From an uncultured Bacteroides sp. (GTDB taxonomy: Bacteria > Bacteroidota > Bacteroidia > Bacteroidales > Bacteroidaceae): a stretch of DNA of 53,204 nt. Below, in pieces: positions 28,641-36,949 of the stretch. The DNA is taken from NCBI GenBank assembly GCA_959606905.1, contig CAUHML010000017.1, positions 1 through 53,204 of the forward strand. The letters are read 5' to 3'. The notes under the pieces were generated by a model. It searched no databases and had not been told where the DNA came from. It saw nothing but the letters and a program-made list of their open reading frames with translations. Made by a program: the position numbers and the translations under genes. Within the stretch, counting starts at the first letter, position 1; each line of letters begins with the position of its first letter.

Positions 28641-28780
28641 GCAAATTTTCTCCGGTCTAACGGCAAATTTTCTTTCCGTCTGCTGCAAACTATAAACGCA
28701 AGCTTCATTTTTATAAATGCAAGTTGCGTTTATAAAAATGAAGCTTGCGTTTATATAATTAGAACTTGCGTTTATAGTTT
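28641..28780. repeat. Phased 21-22 bp repeat array with nested inverted repeats in the PUL control region
   Basis: The 11-mer TTGCGTTTATA occurs at 28724, 28745 and 28766, exactly 21 bp apart. Its inverse TATAAACGCAA is at 28691, with a one-mismatch copy TATAAATGCAA at 28712, again 21 bp apart. Together they create a perfect 27-bp inverted repeat (28691-28717 against 28729-28755, 11-base spacer) and a second 16-bp pair (28687-28702 against 28765-28780). Just before them GCAAATTTTC recurs at 28641 and 28663 (22 bp). The array lies between the regulator's 3' end and the operon promoter. 21 bp is two helical turns, the spacing of AraC-family half-sites. The rest of 28383-28952 shows no gene. Confidence 0.75.
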
Positions 28781-28952
28781 ATATACTATCAAAAACAACT
28801 TAACCGTTAGACTGGAAAAAGTTAACTTCTAATGCAACAGGATTTATCTAACAATAGACCGGAAGAAAGATGATAGGTTGCAATGGACAAAGCGCTACAT
28901 GATGAAAGGTAAAAACACAGCAATTAATGCCTCATCCTCACCCGCAAGTGCT

Positions 28953-30683
28953 TTATTTATTGTGATTTTCTTCGTCAACAGCAGGCTGCATATATTGCTT
29001 CGGCGTTTTTCCGAACTCAGCCTGAAAACATTTGGAAAAATAAGAATGGTTGGAGAAGCCCACCATATACATTACTTCGGCAACGGTGAACTTCTTTTGC
29101 TGCAATAACATGGCAGCCTTTTTCATCCGGATTGACTTGATGTATTCTACGGGAGACATTCCGGTCAATTGCTTAATTTTCCGGTAAATCTGTTTGTTAC
29201 TGATACCGGATAATTCACAAAGAGCATTCACATTCAGTTCCGACTCCGAAAGATGGTCTTCAATCAGGCGAATTATATTCGACAGGAACTTCTCGTCCTG
29301 CGATTCCGCTTCAATCGGTTTGAGTACGGGCAACGATTCCAGTCGCTTCTTCTCCTGTGTCGCGGGGATTTCCTCTTCCTCCACTGCTATGACGGGAATA
29401 TTCAATCCGACGGAAGTCCCTTTTCCTTCTTCGGAGGTGACGCCGGTGATGTGTCCGCCGTGCAGTTCTGTGTAAGTTTTTACCAGATAAAGCCCGATAC
29501 CCGTACCTTCCTTATTGCCGGAGTGGGGGGATTGGAAAAAACGTTGGAAGATGTAAGGAATGTCCCGCGGCGGGATTCCCGATCCTGTGTCCGATACACA
29601 GATATCCACTAAGCCGGTTTCTTCGCGATAGAAAAGAGACAACCGGATACTGCCGCCGTCCGGAGTGAATTTCACTGCATTTGAAAGCAGACTGTCTAGT
29701 ATCACTCCCAGTTTGATAGCGTCCATATCGGCATAAATCTTCGCTTTGTTTGTCTCGAAAAGGAAAGTCAGCCGCTTGTCTTCTTCGTAGACGGAGAACA
29801 GACTGTAGCTGAATGACACAAGTTCGATACGCGACAGTATTAGTAGTGAATCTTCGTTATCTTCTATACGGTTGAAGTTGAGCACCTGATGAATCAGCGA
29901 ATTAATCTTCATCGCATTGCGTTGCACTTCTTCCAATGTCTGTTTCTCGTGCGCTTCCTCCGTCGCAGGGAGCAGCTGGCTCACGGGTGCAATAATCCGG
30001 CTAAGCGGTGTCTTTAGCTCATTGGACAGGTTGCTGAAGAAAGCCATTTTCTGGCGTGACTGTTCCAGAATCTTCTCTTTCTCCATACGTTCCATTTTCA
30101 ACCGGTTCTTGACGCGGAAGAAATTGATTGTCCAGATGATGAGGCTGAGGAACAAAAGAACATAAATCACCTTTGCCCAAACCGTATAATACCACGGAGG
30201 CAGGATCTTGATATTCAAAATATAAGGATGTTCGGACGGGTGGCCACTCTTTTCCACCTTACTGATAATTAATTGATAATCTCCGTAGTTGAGGTTGCTG
30301 TATGTAATGCGGTTTGTATTCGATTTCAGGAAATTCCATTCTTTGTCCATTCCCTCCAGCCGATAGACAAATTCATGCTTTTCCTCTAGCGAATAGGGGA
30401 GGTCGGAAAGCTCGAAAGCCAAATTATTCTGGTTATATGCCAGTTCGATAGAGTTCGTATAACGGATATTAGGTATGCTTTCTCCGGTGTGCGGAGACAT
30501 CAACTGGTTGTTGATATATAAAGCAGTCAGCAGGATCGGGCGTTCCGGTTGATTCATAGCCTGTATGTCCGGCCGGGAAATACCGAATCCGTCCGCACCT
30601 CCCAAATAGATGTTTTCGTCTTTCGGGTCAAAGAAAAGACTTGTGAAACGCTTGTCTGTCATGTTCTGTTGGCGTGCATCCAT
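28953..30683 (-). CDS. C-terminal fragment of the PUL regulator: Y_Y_Y, TM, degenerate kinase core, AraC domain
   Basis: 576 residues from the first ATG after the amber codon. Residues about 10-45 finish the propeller, 85-165 form a Y_Y_Y domain (LAFELSDLPYSLEEKHEFVY), 169-189 is the membrane helix, 205-270 a HisKA-like helix pair, 315-435 a HATPase domain (SLLSNAVKFTPDGG, VSDTGSGIPP, GTGIGLYLVK) and 470-570 an AraC-type HTH (LSGISNKQIYRKIKQLTG, VGFSNHSYFSKCFQAEFGKTP). The H box reads FFSNLSNELKTPL: residue 221 is Asn (codon at 30021-30023) where the phosphorylated His should be. No receiver domain lies between HATPase and HTH, only about 30 linker residues. If translated by reinitiation it has no signal sensor. 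Confidence 0.85.
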   Translation of the reverse strand: MDARQQNMTDKRFTSLFFDPKDENIYLGGADGFGISRPDIQAMNQPERPILLTALYINNQLMSPHTGESIPNIRYTNSIELAYNQNNLAFELSDLPYSLEEKHEFVYRLEGMDKEWNFLKSNTNRITYSNLNYGDYQLIISKVEKSGHPSEHPYILNIKILPPWYYTVWAKVIYVLLFLSLIIWTINFFRVKNRLKMERMEKEKILEQSRQKMAFFSNLSNELKTPLSRIIAPVSQLLPATEEAHEKQTLEEVQRNAMKINSLIHQVLNFNRIEDNEDSLLILSRIELVSFSYSLFSVYEEDKRLTFLFETNKAKIYADMDAIKLGVILDSLLSNAVKFTPDGGSIRLSLFYREETGLVDICVSDTGSGIPPRDIPYIFQRFFQSPHSGNKEGTGIGLYLVKTYTELHGGHITGVTSEEGKGTSVGLNIPVIAVEEEEIPATQEKKRLESLPVLKPIEAESQDEKFLSNIIRLIEDHLSESELNVNALCELSGISNKQIYRKIKQLTGMSPVEYIKSIRMKKAAMLLQQKKFTVAEVMYMVGFSNHSYFSKCFQAEFGKTPKQYMQPAVDEENHNK

Positions 30684-30725
30684 TGTTTTCCGGTCGACAA
30701 TCCAAAGCCCGTTGGTTGTAGAAAT

Positions 30726-32498
30726 CTAGATATGCTCTTTTACGGAAGTCATAGACAGAATTTCATTGTTACTGAAGCTGCCGAAGGTAATACTTTGCTG
30801 ACCGGAATCTTGGGGATTGATGCGCATGACCCCACCGTGAAATCCTACCCAGAGCATACCGTCCTCATCTCGTAGGAGATAATTCGGGCTCTTTTCACCG
30901 CTCAACTCTTCGGCAAACAATTTGGTTACTTGCTGCGTGCGCGGATTGATTTTGTCTATTCCTTTGCTGTTGTAGAGCAATACCCATACATTACCTTCCG
31001 CATCGGGAACAATTTGGTTGATGAACATTCCTGACAGGCCGTTGCGAGTGGAATAGTTCTGCTCGGCTATGTAGGTTCCGCCGGAAGATTGTACCAGTTT
31101 TTGTTTGTCTACTACAAAAATACCTCCGAGGCAGGTTGCTATCCAGAGTTTTCCGTCGGTGTCTTCAAACAGGTAATAAGCCCAGTTGGTGTTGTTTGTT
31201 CCTGTGCTGTCTACGATGTTGTAGTGTACAAATTGGTGAGTCTTGTAGTCGTAACGGTTAATACTGCCGTCCGTGGCTATCCAGAGTTGTTGTTCTCTGT
31301 CTTCGTAGATGTGTCGGATACGGTTGTGGGACAACGGATGGTGCTTATCTCCCATTCTGTACCAGACAGCGTCGTGCTTGTTACCGGTGGGGTTGGTAAA
31401 ACGGATGACTCCGTTAGTTCCTCCGAACCAGTAGAACCCTTTGGAATCCCGGAACAGGGAATAAAACTGGTTTCCGTCTCCTGTACCCGTGATTTGCGAG
31501 ATAGGAATGAATTGCAATGCACTGTTGTAGCGTGAAAGGGAGATGCCGTAATCCGTTCCCAGCCAGATGTTCTGTTCCTGATCGGCAAATATATTCCAGA
31601 TAATATTGTTGGTTAGCGACTGGATATTGCGGGAGTCGTGTACGATGTGTTGCAGTGTCCCATTATCGTTCTGGTAAACATAAAGTCCGTTATCGGTACC
31701 CGCTAATAAATTTCCATTCCCGTCCAAAGCCAGTGATTTAATGGAATTGTTGTGGAAGGCATCTATCGGTTTCATTAGTCCCGTGGCCTGAGTATATTGG
31801 AAAAGAGATCCTTCCATTCCGATCCAGATACATTGGCGGGACGTATCTTCCAACAAAGAGTTGACAAAGAGATTGCTCACGCTCCGGTTGACGGGCAACG
31901 GGATATTTTCAAACTTTCCGCTTTCCTCTATATATCGGCATAAACCATTGTAGGTGCCTACATATATCTGATTGTCCGTTGTGCGGATGATAGAATAAAT
32001 AGTGTGATGGGGAAGTCCGTTGCTCTTACTGTCGAGTGAAGCCAGTTTCTTTGTGTTGAGTTGATACGTATACAGACCGTTCAACGAACCTATCCATAAG
32101 GTGTCTCCTTGAAGCGCCATTGTCCGTACATCTGTCGGGAAATCCGTTTCCGGTTGTTCGTATTTGTCCGTCCGGTAGTTGTAGACGAGGATTCCGTTAT
32201 CTGTCCCTAAATATAAATAAGTATTGTCTGCTATTATTCCGCAGTAAATGCGCGTGTTATTGCGTTCTCCATAAGTGAAGTGCTGCTGTGTGGAATATCC
32301 GTCGTAACTGAATAACCCTTTGTTGGAACCTATCCATATCAACCCTTCGCTGTCTTGCAGGAAGCAACTGATGACCGATGCTTCGGCACCGAGGTAGATA
32401 TTCTCGAATTGTTGATAATTCACTTTCTGCCCGTATGCACTGCCGCCTATACAGAATGCACAGACAAGAAAAAGAATCGTTATCATTCGTTGGCACAT
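30726..32498 (-). CDS. N-terminal fragment of the PUL regulator: periplasmic beta-propeller sensor
   Basis: 590 residues. Signal peptide ITILFLVCAFCIGGSAYGQ, then at least a dozen Reg_prop propeller repeats of the form EGLIWIGSNKGLFSYD, such as DTLWIGSLNGLYTY, QNIWLGTDYGISL, KGFYWFGGTNGVIRF and GMLWVGFHGGVMR. These are the blades of the sensor domain in Bacteroides hybrid regulators. It ends at the premature TAG (30726-30728) after VKEHI, within the last part of the second propeller. Translated alone it would be a secreted periplasmic protein without membrane anchor or output domain. A -7 element lies at 32559-32566. Confidence 0.85.
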   Translation of the reverse strand: MCQRMITILFLVCAFCIGGSAYGQKVNYQQFENIYLGAEASVISCFLQDSEGLIWIGSNKGLFSYDGYSTQQHFTYGERNNTRIYCGIIADNTYLYLGTDNGILVYNYRTDKYEQPETDFPTDVRTMALQGDTLWIGSLNGLYTYQLNTKKLASLDSKSNGLPHHTIYSIIRTTDNQIYVGTYNGLCRYIEESGKFENIPLPVNRSVSNLFVNSLLEDTSRQCIWIGMEGSLFQYTQATGLMKPIDAFHNNSIKSLALDGNGNLLAGTDNGLYVYQNDNGTLQHIVHDSRNIQSLTNNIIWNIFADQEQNIWLGTDYGISLSRYNSALQFIPISQITGTGDGNQFYSLFRDSKGFYWFGGTNGVIRFTNPTGNKHDAVWYRMGDKHHPLSHNRIRHIYEDREQQLWIATDGSINRYDYKTHQFVHYNIVDSTGTNNTNWAYYLFEDTDGKLWIATCLGGIFVVDKQKLVQSSGGTYIAEQNYSTRNGLSGMFINQIVPDAEGNVWVLLYNSKGIDKINPRTQQVTKLFAEELSGEKSPNYLLRDEDGMLWVGFHGGVMRINPQDSGQQSITFGSFSNNEILSMTSVKEHI

Positions 32499-32558
32499 AT
32501 TGTCAGGTTTGCAGGTTTTTAAATCAGTAATTATTGCAAATAACTTTGTTCTTTATTG

Positions 32559-32566
32559 CAAATGTA
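32559..32566 (-). promoter_or_regulatory. Predicted promoter -7 element of the PUL regulator gene
   Basis: The minus strand reads TACATTTG followed by C, matching TAnnTTTG, 61 bases upstream of the regulator's ATG at 32498. Confidence 0.5.
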
Positions 32567-32645
32567 GGAAAAATGCCGGTTACTCTTGTAAATCTCACCG
32601 TCTTTTTGTTCCTTTGTCGTCTATTTATAAACAGAAAACTTCAGG

Positions 32646-33194
32646 ATGAAAAAGCTTATTTATCTGCTTTTGTTGCCGCTGGTTGTGGCTGTGACTGCTT
32701 GTGGCGGTAAAGTAAACTCGAAAAAGGAGTCGGTATTGGCAACGCAGGATAGCGTAGACGCTCGTGGAATACAACGGATGCAGACTTCTAAAAGTGAAAT
32801 AGACATCAAATTCAAAGGGAAGGATTATCGTTCTTTCGTTTCCCGTACACCGGACGAGAGCCTGCCTCATGTTACCAATGAAATGGGGGATACGTATATG
32901 GATAATAAAATCGTGCTGCGTCTGACGCGCGGTGGTGAATCAGTGTTCAACAAGACCTTCACCAAGAATGATTTTTCTTCGGTAGTGGATGCCGACTTTC
33001 TGGCAAAGTCCGTGCTCGAAGGAATCGTATATGATAAAACAACTCCGCAAGGCATTGTATATGCAGCGAGTGTCTGCTATCCGCAGACGGATTTGTATGT
33101 CCCGCTTTCCATAACGATAACCGCTGACGGAAAGATGAGTATTCAGAAAGTTGATATGCTGGAAGACGCGTATGAAGAAGAAACACCCGATTAA
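32646..33194 (+). CDS. DUF4738-family lipoprotein
   Basis: 182 residues. Lipoprotein signal (LLLPLVVAVTACGGK, Cys at about residue 19). The mature region, with YRSFVSRTPDESLPHV, KIVLRLTRGGESVFNKTFTK and PQTDLYVPLSITITADG, matches my memory of DUF4738, a Bacteroidales family of unknown function. It is divergently placed from the PUL regulator gene and followed by two hairpins. The family has no established role that I know of. Confidence 0.75.
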   Translation: MKKLIYLLLLPLVVAVTACGGKVNSKKESVLATQDSVDARGIQRMQTSKSEIDIKFKGKDYRSFVSRTPDESLPHVTNEMGDTYMDNKIVLRLTRGGESVFNKTFTKNDFSSVVDADFLAKSVLEGIVYDKTTPQGIVYAASVCYPQTDLYVPLSITITADGKMSIQKVDMLEDAYEEETPD

Positions 33195-33213
33195 GCCTGT
33201 GAACAGGCTTTTT
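33193..33213 (+). terminator. Short hairpin overlapping the DUF4738 stop codon
   Basis: AAGCCTGT at 33193-33200 pairs with ACAGGCTT at 33203-33210, followed by TTT. Its first bases overlap the TAA stop. Confidence 0.55.
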
Positions 33214-33251
33214 AGTAGAATAGCACCAATGTGAAAGCATTTGAGACAAAC

Positions 33252-33287
33252 GAAAGGCAACCGAAAAAGGTTGCCTTTCATATTTTT
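33252..33287 (+). terminator. Terminator after the DUF4738 gene
   Basis: An 11-bp perfect stem (GAAAGGCAACC 33252-33262, GGTTGCCTTTC 33269-33279) with a GAAAAA loop is followed by a T-rich stretch. Confidence 0.8.
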
Positions 33288-33450
33288 GTACCGTTGATAA
33301 ATTTGCTGTCCTGTTTTTATTTGTATACCGAGGACTGAAAGTTAAAGAACACAAAAAAAAGACTGTTCTTCGGTTATTCCCAAATCTTTCCTAAATCTGT
33401 ATCGTTATTTGCTGTATAAAATAAAGTATAGTATTAACGTTAAAAAAATA

Positions 33451-33903
33451 ATGATTATGAAGAAAATTCTATCTTTACTCGTGTTGGCTATTGTTGCCGT
33501 ACAGTTTTCATGGGCTGCTGATGTGATAACTAAAGACATGAATCAGTTACCGCTTCCGGCACGCAATTTTATTAACCGTCATTTTACTAAACCCGAAGTG
33601 TCTCATATCAAGATTGATAAGGAAATGCTGGAGGCTACCAAATATGAGGTGTTACTGACAGACGGTACGGAAATAGAATTCGACAGCAAGGGAAACTGGG
33701 AAGAAGTAAGTGCCCGAAAAGGACAGGTGATTCCTGCAAGTATTGTTCCGAACTTTGCCGTTGATTATCTGAAAGCACATAATTTTGCTGCTGAAGGAGT
33801 GACGAAAGTGGAGCGTGACCGTAAGGGATATGAAGTTGAATTGTCCACAGGCGTCTCTTTCAAGTTTGACAAGAAAGGGAAGTTTGTTAAAGCGGACGAT
33901 TAA
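33451..33903 (+). CDS. PepSY-like (DUF2874-type) periplasmic protein
   Basis: About 150 residues from the ATG at 33451 (or 33457, giving [10 protein letters not shown]). Signal peptide [16 protein letters not shown]. The mature part has two related beta-alpha-beta repeats: [13 protein letters not shown]...[21 protein letters not shown] and [12 protein letters not shown]...[20 protein letters not shown], which is the PepSY-like/beta-lactamase-inhibitor-like pattern of secreted Bacteroides proteins. Function unknown. It is followed after 45 bases by a second protein of the same general type, so the two are probably co-transcribed. Confidence 0.8.
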   Translation: MIMKKILSLLVLAIVAVQFSWAADVITKDMNQLPLPARNFINRHFTKPEVSHIKIDKEMLEATKYEVLLTDGTEIEFDSKGNWEEVSARKGQVIPASIVPNFAVDYLKAHNFAAEGVTKVERDRKGYEVELSTGVSFKFDKKGKFVKADD

Positions 33904-33948
33904 GTATAAGTGATAGTATAATAATAAACCTGAACCAAAAAAGTAACT

Positions 33949-34452
33949 ATGTTGAGATTTAAGTTTGGCGCCTGGGCGGTGGTTCTGATGTTGGCTGCCC
34001 TTTCATTCGGCGCCTGTTCCGATGAAGATGATGATCCGGCTTTCAATCCGCCTTCCAATATTACGGAAGCCTTGAAACAATTATATCCGGCAGCTCAGAA
34101 TATAGAATGGGAAATGAAAGATGTGTATTATGTGGCCGATTGCTGGGTGGCCGATGACGAACTGGAAGTCTGGTTTGACGGGAATGCGAATTGGCTGATG
34201 ACAGAAAATGAACTGGAAAGTATAGATAGTTTAGTTCCGGCTGTATATACTGCTTTCAATAATACCAAATACAGTTCTTGGGTGGTGACCGATGTCTATG
34301 TACTCGTTTATCCGCAGAATCCTACGGAATCTGTCATTCAGGTGAAGCAGGGAAGCCGGCGCTATTCACTGGTTTTCTCGCAGGATGGTGGATTGCTGCA
34401 CGAAAAGGATATCAGTAACGGGGATGATACGATTTGGCCTCCGGCAGAATAA
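33949..34452 (+). CDS. PepSY-like lipoprotein
   Basis: 167 residues. Lipoprotein signal with Cys22 (LMLAALSFGACSDEDDDP), with the acidic run after Cys that usually directs Bacteroides lipoproteins to the cell surface. Two repeats (ITEALKQLYPAAQNIEWEMK...LEVWFDGNANWLMTENEL and PAVYTAFNNTKYSSWVVTDV...YSLVFSQDGGLLHEKDI) match the PepSY-like domain in the preceding gene. No function is known. Two similar hairpins follow the gene. Confidence 0.78.
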   Translation: MLRFKFGAWAVVLMLAALSFGACSDEDDDPAFNPPSNITEALKQLYPAAQNIEWEMKDVYYVADCWVADDELEVWFDGNANWLMTENELESIDSLVPAVYTAFNNTKYSSWVVTDVYVLVYPQNPTESVIQVKQGSRRYSLVFSQDGGLLHEKDISNGDDTIWPPAE

Positions 34453-34477
34453 TTTCTTATCCATTTAACTGAAATGG

Positions 34478-34559
34478 AAAGAGTGACGGTATCTTGTCAG
34501 GATAGCGTCACTCTTTTGTTAGTATAGTGACGGTCTTCCGATAAGATAGCGTCACTATA
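34478..34559. terminator. Two tandem related hairpins between convergent genes
   Basis: Hairpin 1 pairs 34478-34488 (AAAGAGTGACG) with 34506-34516, followed by T residues; hairpin 2 pairs 34523-34532 (TATAGTGACG) with 34550-34559. Both have the frame AGTGACGGT...GATAGCGTCACT, so one appears to be a duplicate of the other. They separate the PepSY-like gene from the 3' end of sdaA. Confidence 0.75.
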
Positions 34560-34568
34560 ATTGTAGGT

Positions 34569-35777
34569 TTACATTTGCTGGTAATCTTTGGCCAATCCTC
34601 CTTCACTCGTCTCTTTGTAGAGTGAGGGAAGGTCATGTCCGGTTTGTTTCATCACTTGCACTACCTTGTCGAAAGAGACACGATGCATACCGTCCGTAAA
34701 GGCGGAATAAAGATTTGCGTCGAGTGCGCGGGCGGCAGCGTAGGCATTCCGCTCGATGCAGGGAATCTGTACCAATCCGCATACAGGGTCGCAAGTCATA
34801 CCCAAGTGATGTTCCAATCCCATTTCTGCTGCATATTCAATTTGTGCCGGACTACCTCCGAATAATTGGTTGGCTGCTGCCGATGCCATGGCACAGGCAA
34901 CGCCTACTTCACCTTGGCAACCTACTTCCGCGCCGGAGATAGACGCATTGAATTTGACGATGTTTCCGATCAGTCCGGCAGTAGCCAATGCACGCAAAAT
35001 ACGCATATCGCTAAAATCACGGCTCTTTTGCAGGTGATAAAGTACGGCAGGCATGACACCGCAGGAACCACAGGTGGGGGCAGTTACTATCTTTCCCCCC
35101 GAAGCGTTCTCCTCGCTTACCGCCAGTGCATAAGAGAATACGAGTCCTCTCGATTGAAGGGACTGTTTGTATCCGGTAGCACGTATATAATAGGTAGAAG
35201 CTTTCCGTCGCAGGTTCAATGGGCCGGGGAGCACTCCTTCCGCTTCCAGTCCGCGGTGGATGGCTTCTTTCATTGTATCCCATACTTCAGCGAGGTAATC
35301 CCAGATATCTTCATTCTCGCACTCTTTCACATATTCCCAGTAACTCTTTCCGGTACGTTCGCACCATTCCAGAATTTCCGTCATACTGTTCATCCCATAT
35401 ACTTCAGGACTTTCAATTGTCGGATTGCTGTTGTTTTCAGCTAGTGCGCCTCCGCCGATACTATAAACTGTCCAATTCTCCTGAATCTTGTTGTTGGCGT
35501 CGAAAGCGGCAAATGTCATTCCGTTCGGGTGGAAAGGAAGAAAGACTTTCGGTTGCCAGATGATTTCTACCGGGGCGGTAGTTTTGAGTGTGTCTATAAT
35601 GGCTACATCCGTCATGTGCCCTTTTCCGGTAGCGGCGAGACTTCCATAGAGTGTTACTTTGAAAGAGGCTGCATCCGGATGACGTTCTACGAACATTTCT
35701 GCAGCTTTGCGTGGACCCATTGTGTGACTGCTGGAAGGACCAGTACCGATTCGATATAGCTCTTTAATTGATTTCAT
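34569..35777 (-). CDS. sdaA: L-serine ammonia-lyase (serine dehydratase), iron-sulfur type
   Basis: 402 residues; single-chain enzyme converting L-serine to pyruvate and ammonia with a 4Fe-4S cluster. The N-terminal beta domain starts with [22 protein letters not shown], the substrate-binding signature of the family. Cluster cysteines are seen in [26 protein letters not shown] and nearby, and the C-terminal domain includes [17 protein letters not shown]. It follows corA by 17 bases on the same strand and is probably in the same transcript. Confidence 0.96.
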   Translation of the reverse strand: MKSIKELYRIGTGPSSSHTMGPRKAAEMFVERHPDAASFKVTLYGSLAATGKGHMTDVAIIDTLKTTAPVEIIWQPKVFLPFHPNGMTFAAFDANNKIQENWTVYSIGGGALAENNSNPTIESPEVYGMNSMTEILEWCERTGKSYWEYVKECENEDIWDYLAEVWDTMKEAIHRGLEAEGVLPGPLNLRRKASTYYIRATGYKQSLQSRGLVFSYALAVSEENASGGKIVTAPTCGSCGVMPAVLYHLQKSRDFSDMRILRALATAGLIGNIVKFNASISGAEVGCQGEVGVACAMASAAANQLFGGSPAQIEYAAEMGLEHHLGMTCDPVCGLVQIPCIERNAYAAARALDANLYSAFTDGMHRVSFDKVVQVMKQTGHDLPSLYKETSEGGLAKDYQQM

Positions 35778-35794
35778 GAGTTATGTGTGCTTAA

Positions 35795-36847
35795 TTAATA
35801 CCATTTCTTTTTTCTAAAATACAAATATACAACAATACCGATAACTCCCATTAAAATCCATGCAAATAAATATCCGTATCGCCAATCAAGCTCCGGCATC
35901 CATTTGTAATTCATTCCCCATACTCCGACTAAAAAGGTGAGAGGGATGAAGATAGTGGATACAATGGTCAGACGTTTCATGATGTCGTTCATGCGTAAGT
36001 CATTGTTGGATATATATAGATCGACTAATGAAGAAAGCGTTTCACGGCAGATTTCAATAGTCTGGAGAACGAACTGTAAATGGTCATTCACGTCATTGAA
36101 GAACGCACGGTTTACTTTATGGATAAGCAGGTTTTCCGCCCGTAACAGTTTTACGTATTGTTCCTTTAGGGGGAGAATGGATTTCTTCATCAGCATATAT
36201 TGACGCCGGAGTGACTGGATCTGGATACCTATATCATTTTCGTCGGTGATAGTCAGCAACTCCTCTTCAAGATCTTCGAGGGCATCGTCGATAGAAGAAA
36301 TTGTTGAGATGTAATTGGTCATTATACTGTTCAGCAGTACACTGAGCAAATAATCCGTCTGACGGCTACGTATTTTCAGTACATCATTGCGTAAGGCAGC
36401 GTTAATATCATCGAAGAAGTCGGTTTCCTGTTCGAGAAAGGTCAGCACATAGTTGCTTCCCAGAATGACACAGACTTGCTGTTGGAGCAGTTCGTCCAGT
36501 TCGTTTTCCTCCTTATGGGTGTTGGGATAGAATAATTTCAGGATGAGAACGATATATTTATCATGTTCTTCGATTTTAGTCGGGTGGTCTGCGTTCAGGA
36601 TATCCTGCAAAACAAGGAAGTCTATTTCAAAATGAGCGCAAATCTCGCGGATTGTTTCCGTATCTTTTAAACCGTGTACTTGCAACCAGTTGATTCGCGC
36701 ACTGTCTAATGTTGCTTTGACGGATTGGAAGGTGTCGCCGGAGCTTTCCTGCATCTCAGTGGCATTGTAGGTGCAGAGATGAATGTGGGTAGGAGTAAGG
36801 CTGTCCCCTGTGTAAATGAGCTTTTCGCTTAATAGGTTATTTTTCAT
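35795..36847 (-). CDS. corA: CorA-family magnesium transporter
   Basis: 350 residues. A long cytoplasmic domain is followed by two C-terminal helices (IVSTIFIPLTFLVGVWGMNY and LFAWILMGVIGIVVYLYF); the GMN selectivity motif is in VWGMNYKWMPE between them. CorA pentamers carry Mg2+ (or Co2+) across the inner membrane, and Mg2+ binding to the cytoplasmic domain closes the pore. Upstream lies a promoter within a perfect 13-bp palindrome (36861-36899). The downstream sdaA gene is separated by 17 bases. Confidence 0.96.
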   Translation of the reverse strand: MKNNLLSEKLIYTGDSLTPTHIHLCTYNATEMQESSGDTFQSVKATLDSARINWLQVHGLKDTETIREICAHFEIDFLVLQDILNADHPTKIEEHDKYIVLILKLFYPNTHKEENELDELLQQQVCVILGSNYVLTFLEQETDFFDDINAALRNDVLKIRSRQTDYLLSVLLNSIMTNYISTISSIDDALEDLEEELLTITDENDIGIQIQSLRRQYMLMKKSILPLKEQYVKLLRAENLLIHKVNRAFFNDVNDHLQFVLQTIEICRETLSSLVDLYISNNDLRMNDIMKRLTIVSTIFIPLTFLVGVWGMNYKWMPELDWRYGYLFAWILMGVIGIVVYLYFRKKKWY

Positions 36848-36860
36848 GCTTTATTCTCGT

Positions 36861-36908
36861 TTTAGAAAACCACCGCAACAAAGGTAGTGGTTTTCTAAAT
36901 GAGAACAA
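36861..36908 (-). promoter_or_regulatory. corA promoter embedded in a perfect 13-bp palindrome
   Basis: On the minus strand a -33 TTG (36906-36908) is followed after exactly 19 bases by TACCTTTG (-7 element, 36879-36886). TTTAGAAAACCAC at 36861-36873 and its exact inverse at 36887-36899 flank the -7 element: one half fills the -33/-7 spacer and the other covers the expected transcription start. This is the geometry of a repressor operator; a hairpin is also possible. Confidence 0.7.
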
Positions 36909-36949
36909 GTTCTTGCGACGTTTTGTTTACAATATGTCTTATATCCGGG

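Larger units (their letters stand above)
28953..32498 (-). pseudogene. Hybrid two-component-type PUL regulator gene split by an in-frame amber codon
   Basis: One reading frame spans 32498 to 28953 and is interrupted only by TAG at 30726-30728. The 14 codons after the stop (ISTTNGLWIVDRKT) continue the beta-propeller repeat and lead in frame to the ATG at 30683, so this is a single nonsense change, not a frameshift. Read through, the product would have 1181 codons: signal peptide, periplasmic propeller and Y_Y_Y domain, transmembrane helix, histidine-kinase-like module and AraC DNA-binding domain. Family members sense oligosaccharides released from the PUL substrate and activate the susC operon. 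The order is unusual in lacking a receiver domain. The stop could be a true mutation or an assembly error. Confidence 0.8.

Noticed and set aside
28641..28780. CRISPR-like array in the PUL control region
   Set aside because: The repeats are 11 bp with a 21-bp period, in both orientations, without unique 30-40 bp spacers or cas genes.
30684..30728. Frameshift or programmed readthrough in the regulator gene
   Set aside because: The reading frame is identical on both sides of the stop, so it is not a frameshift; no recoding signal around the TAG was recognised, so readthrough is not claimed.
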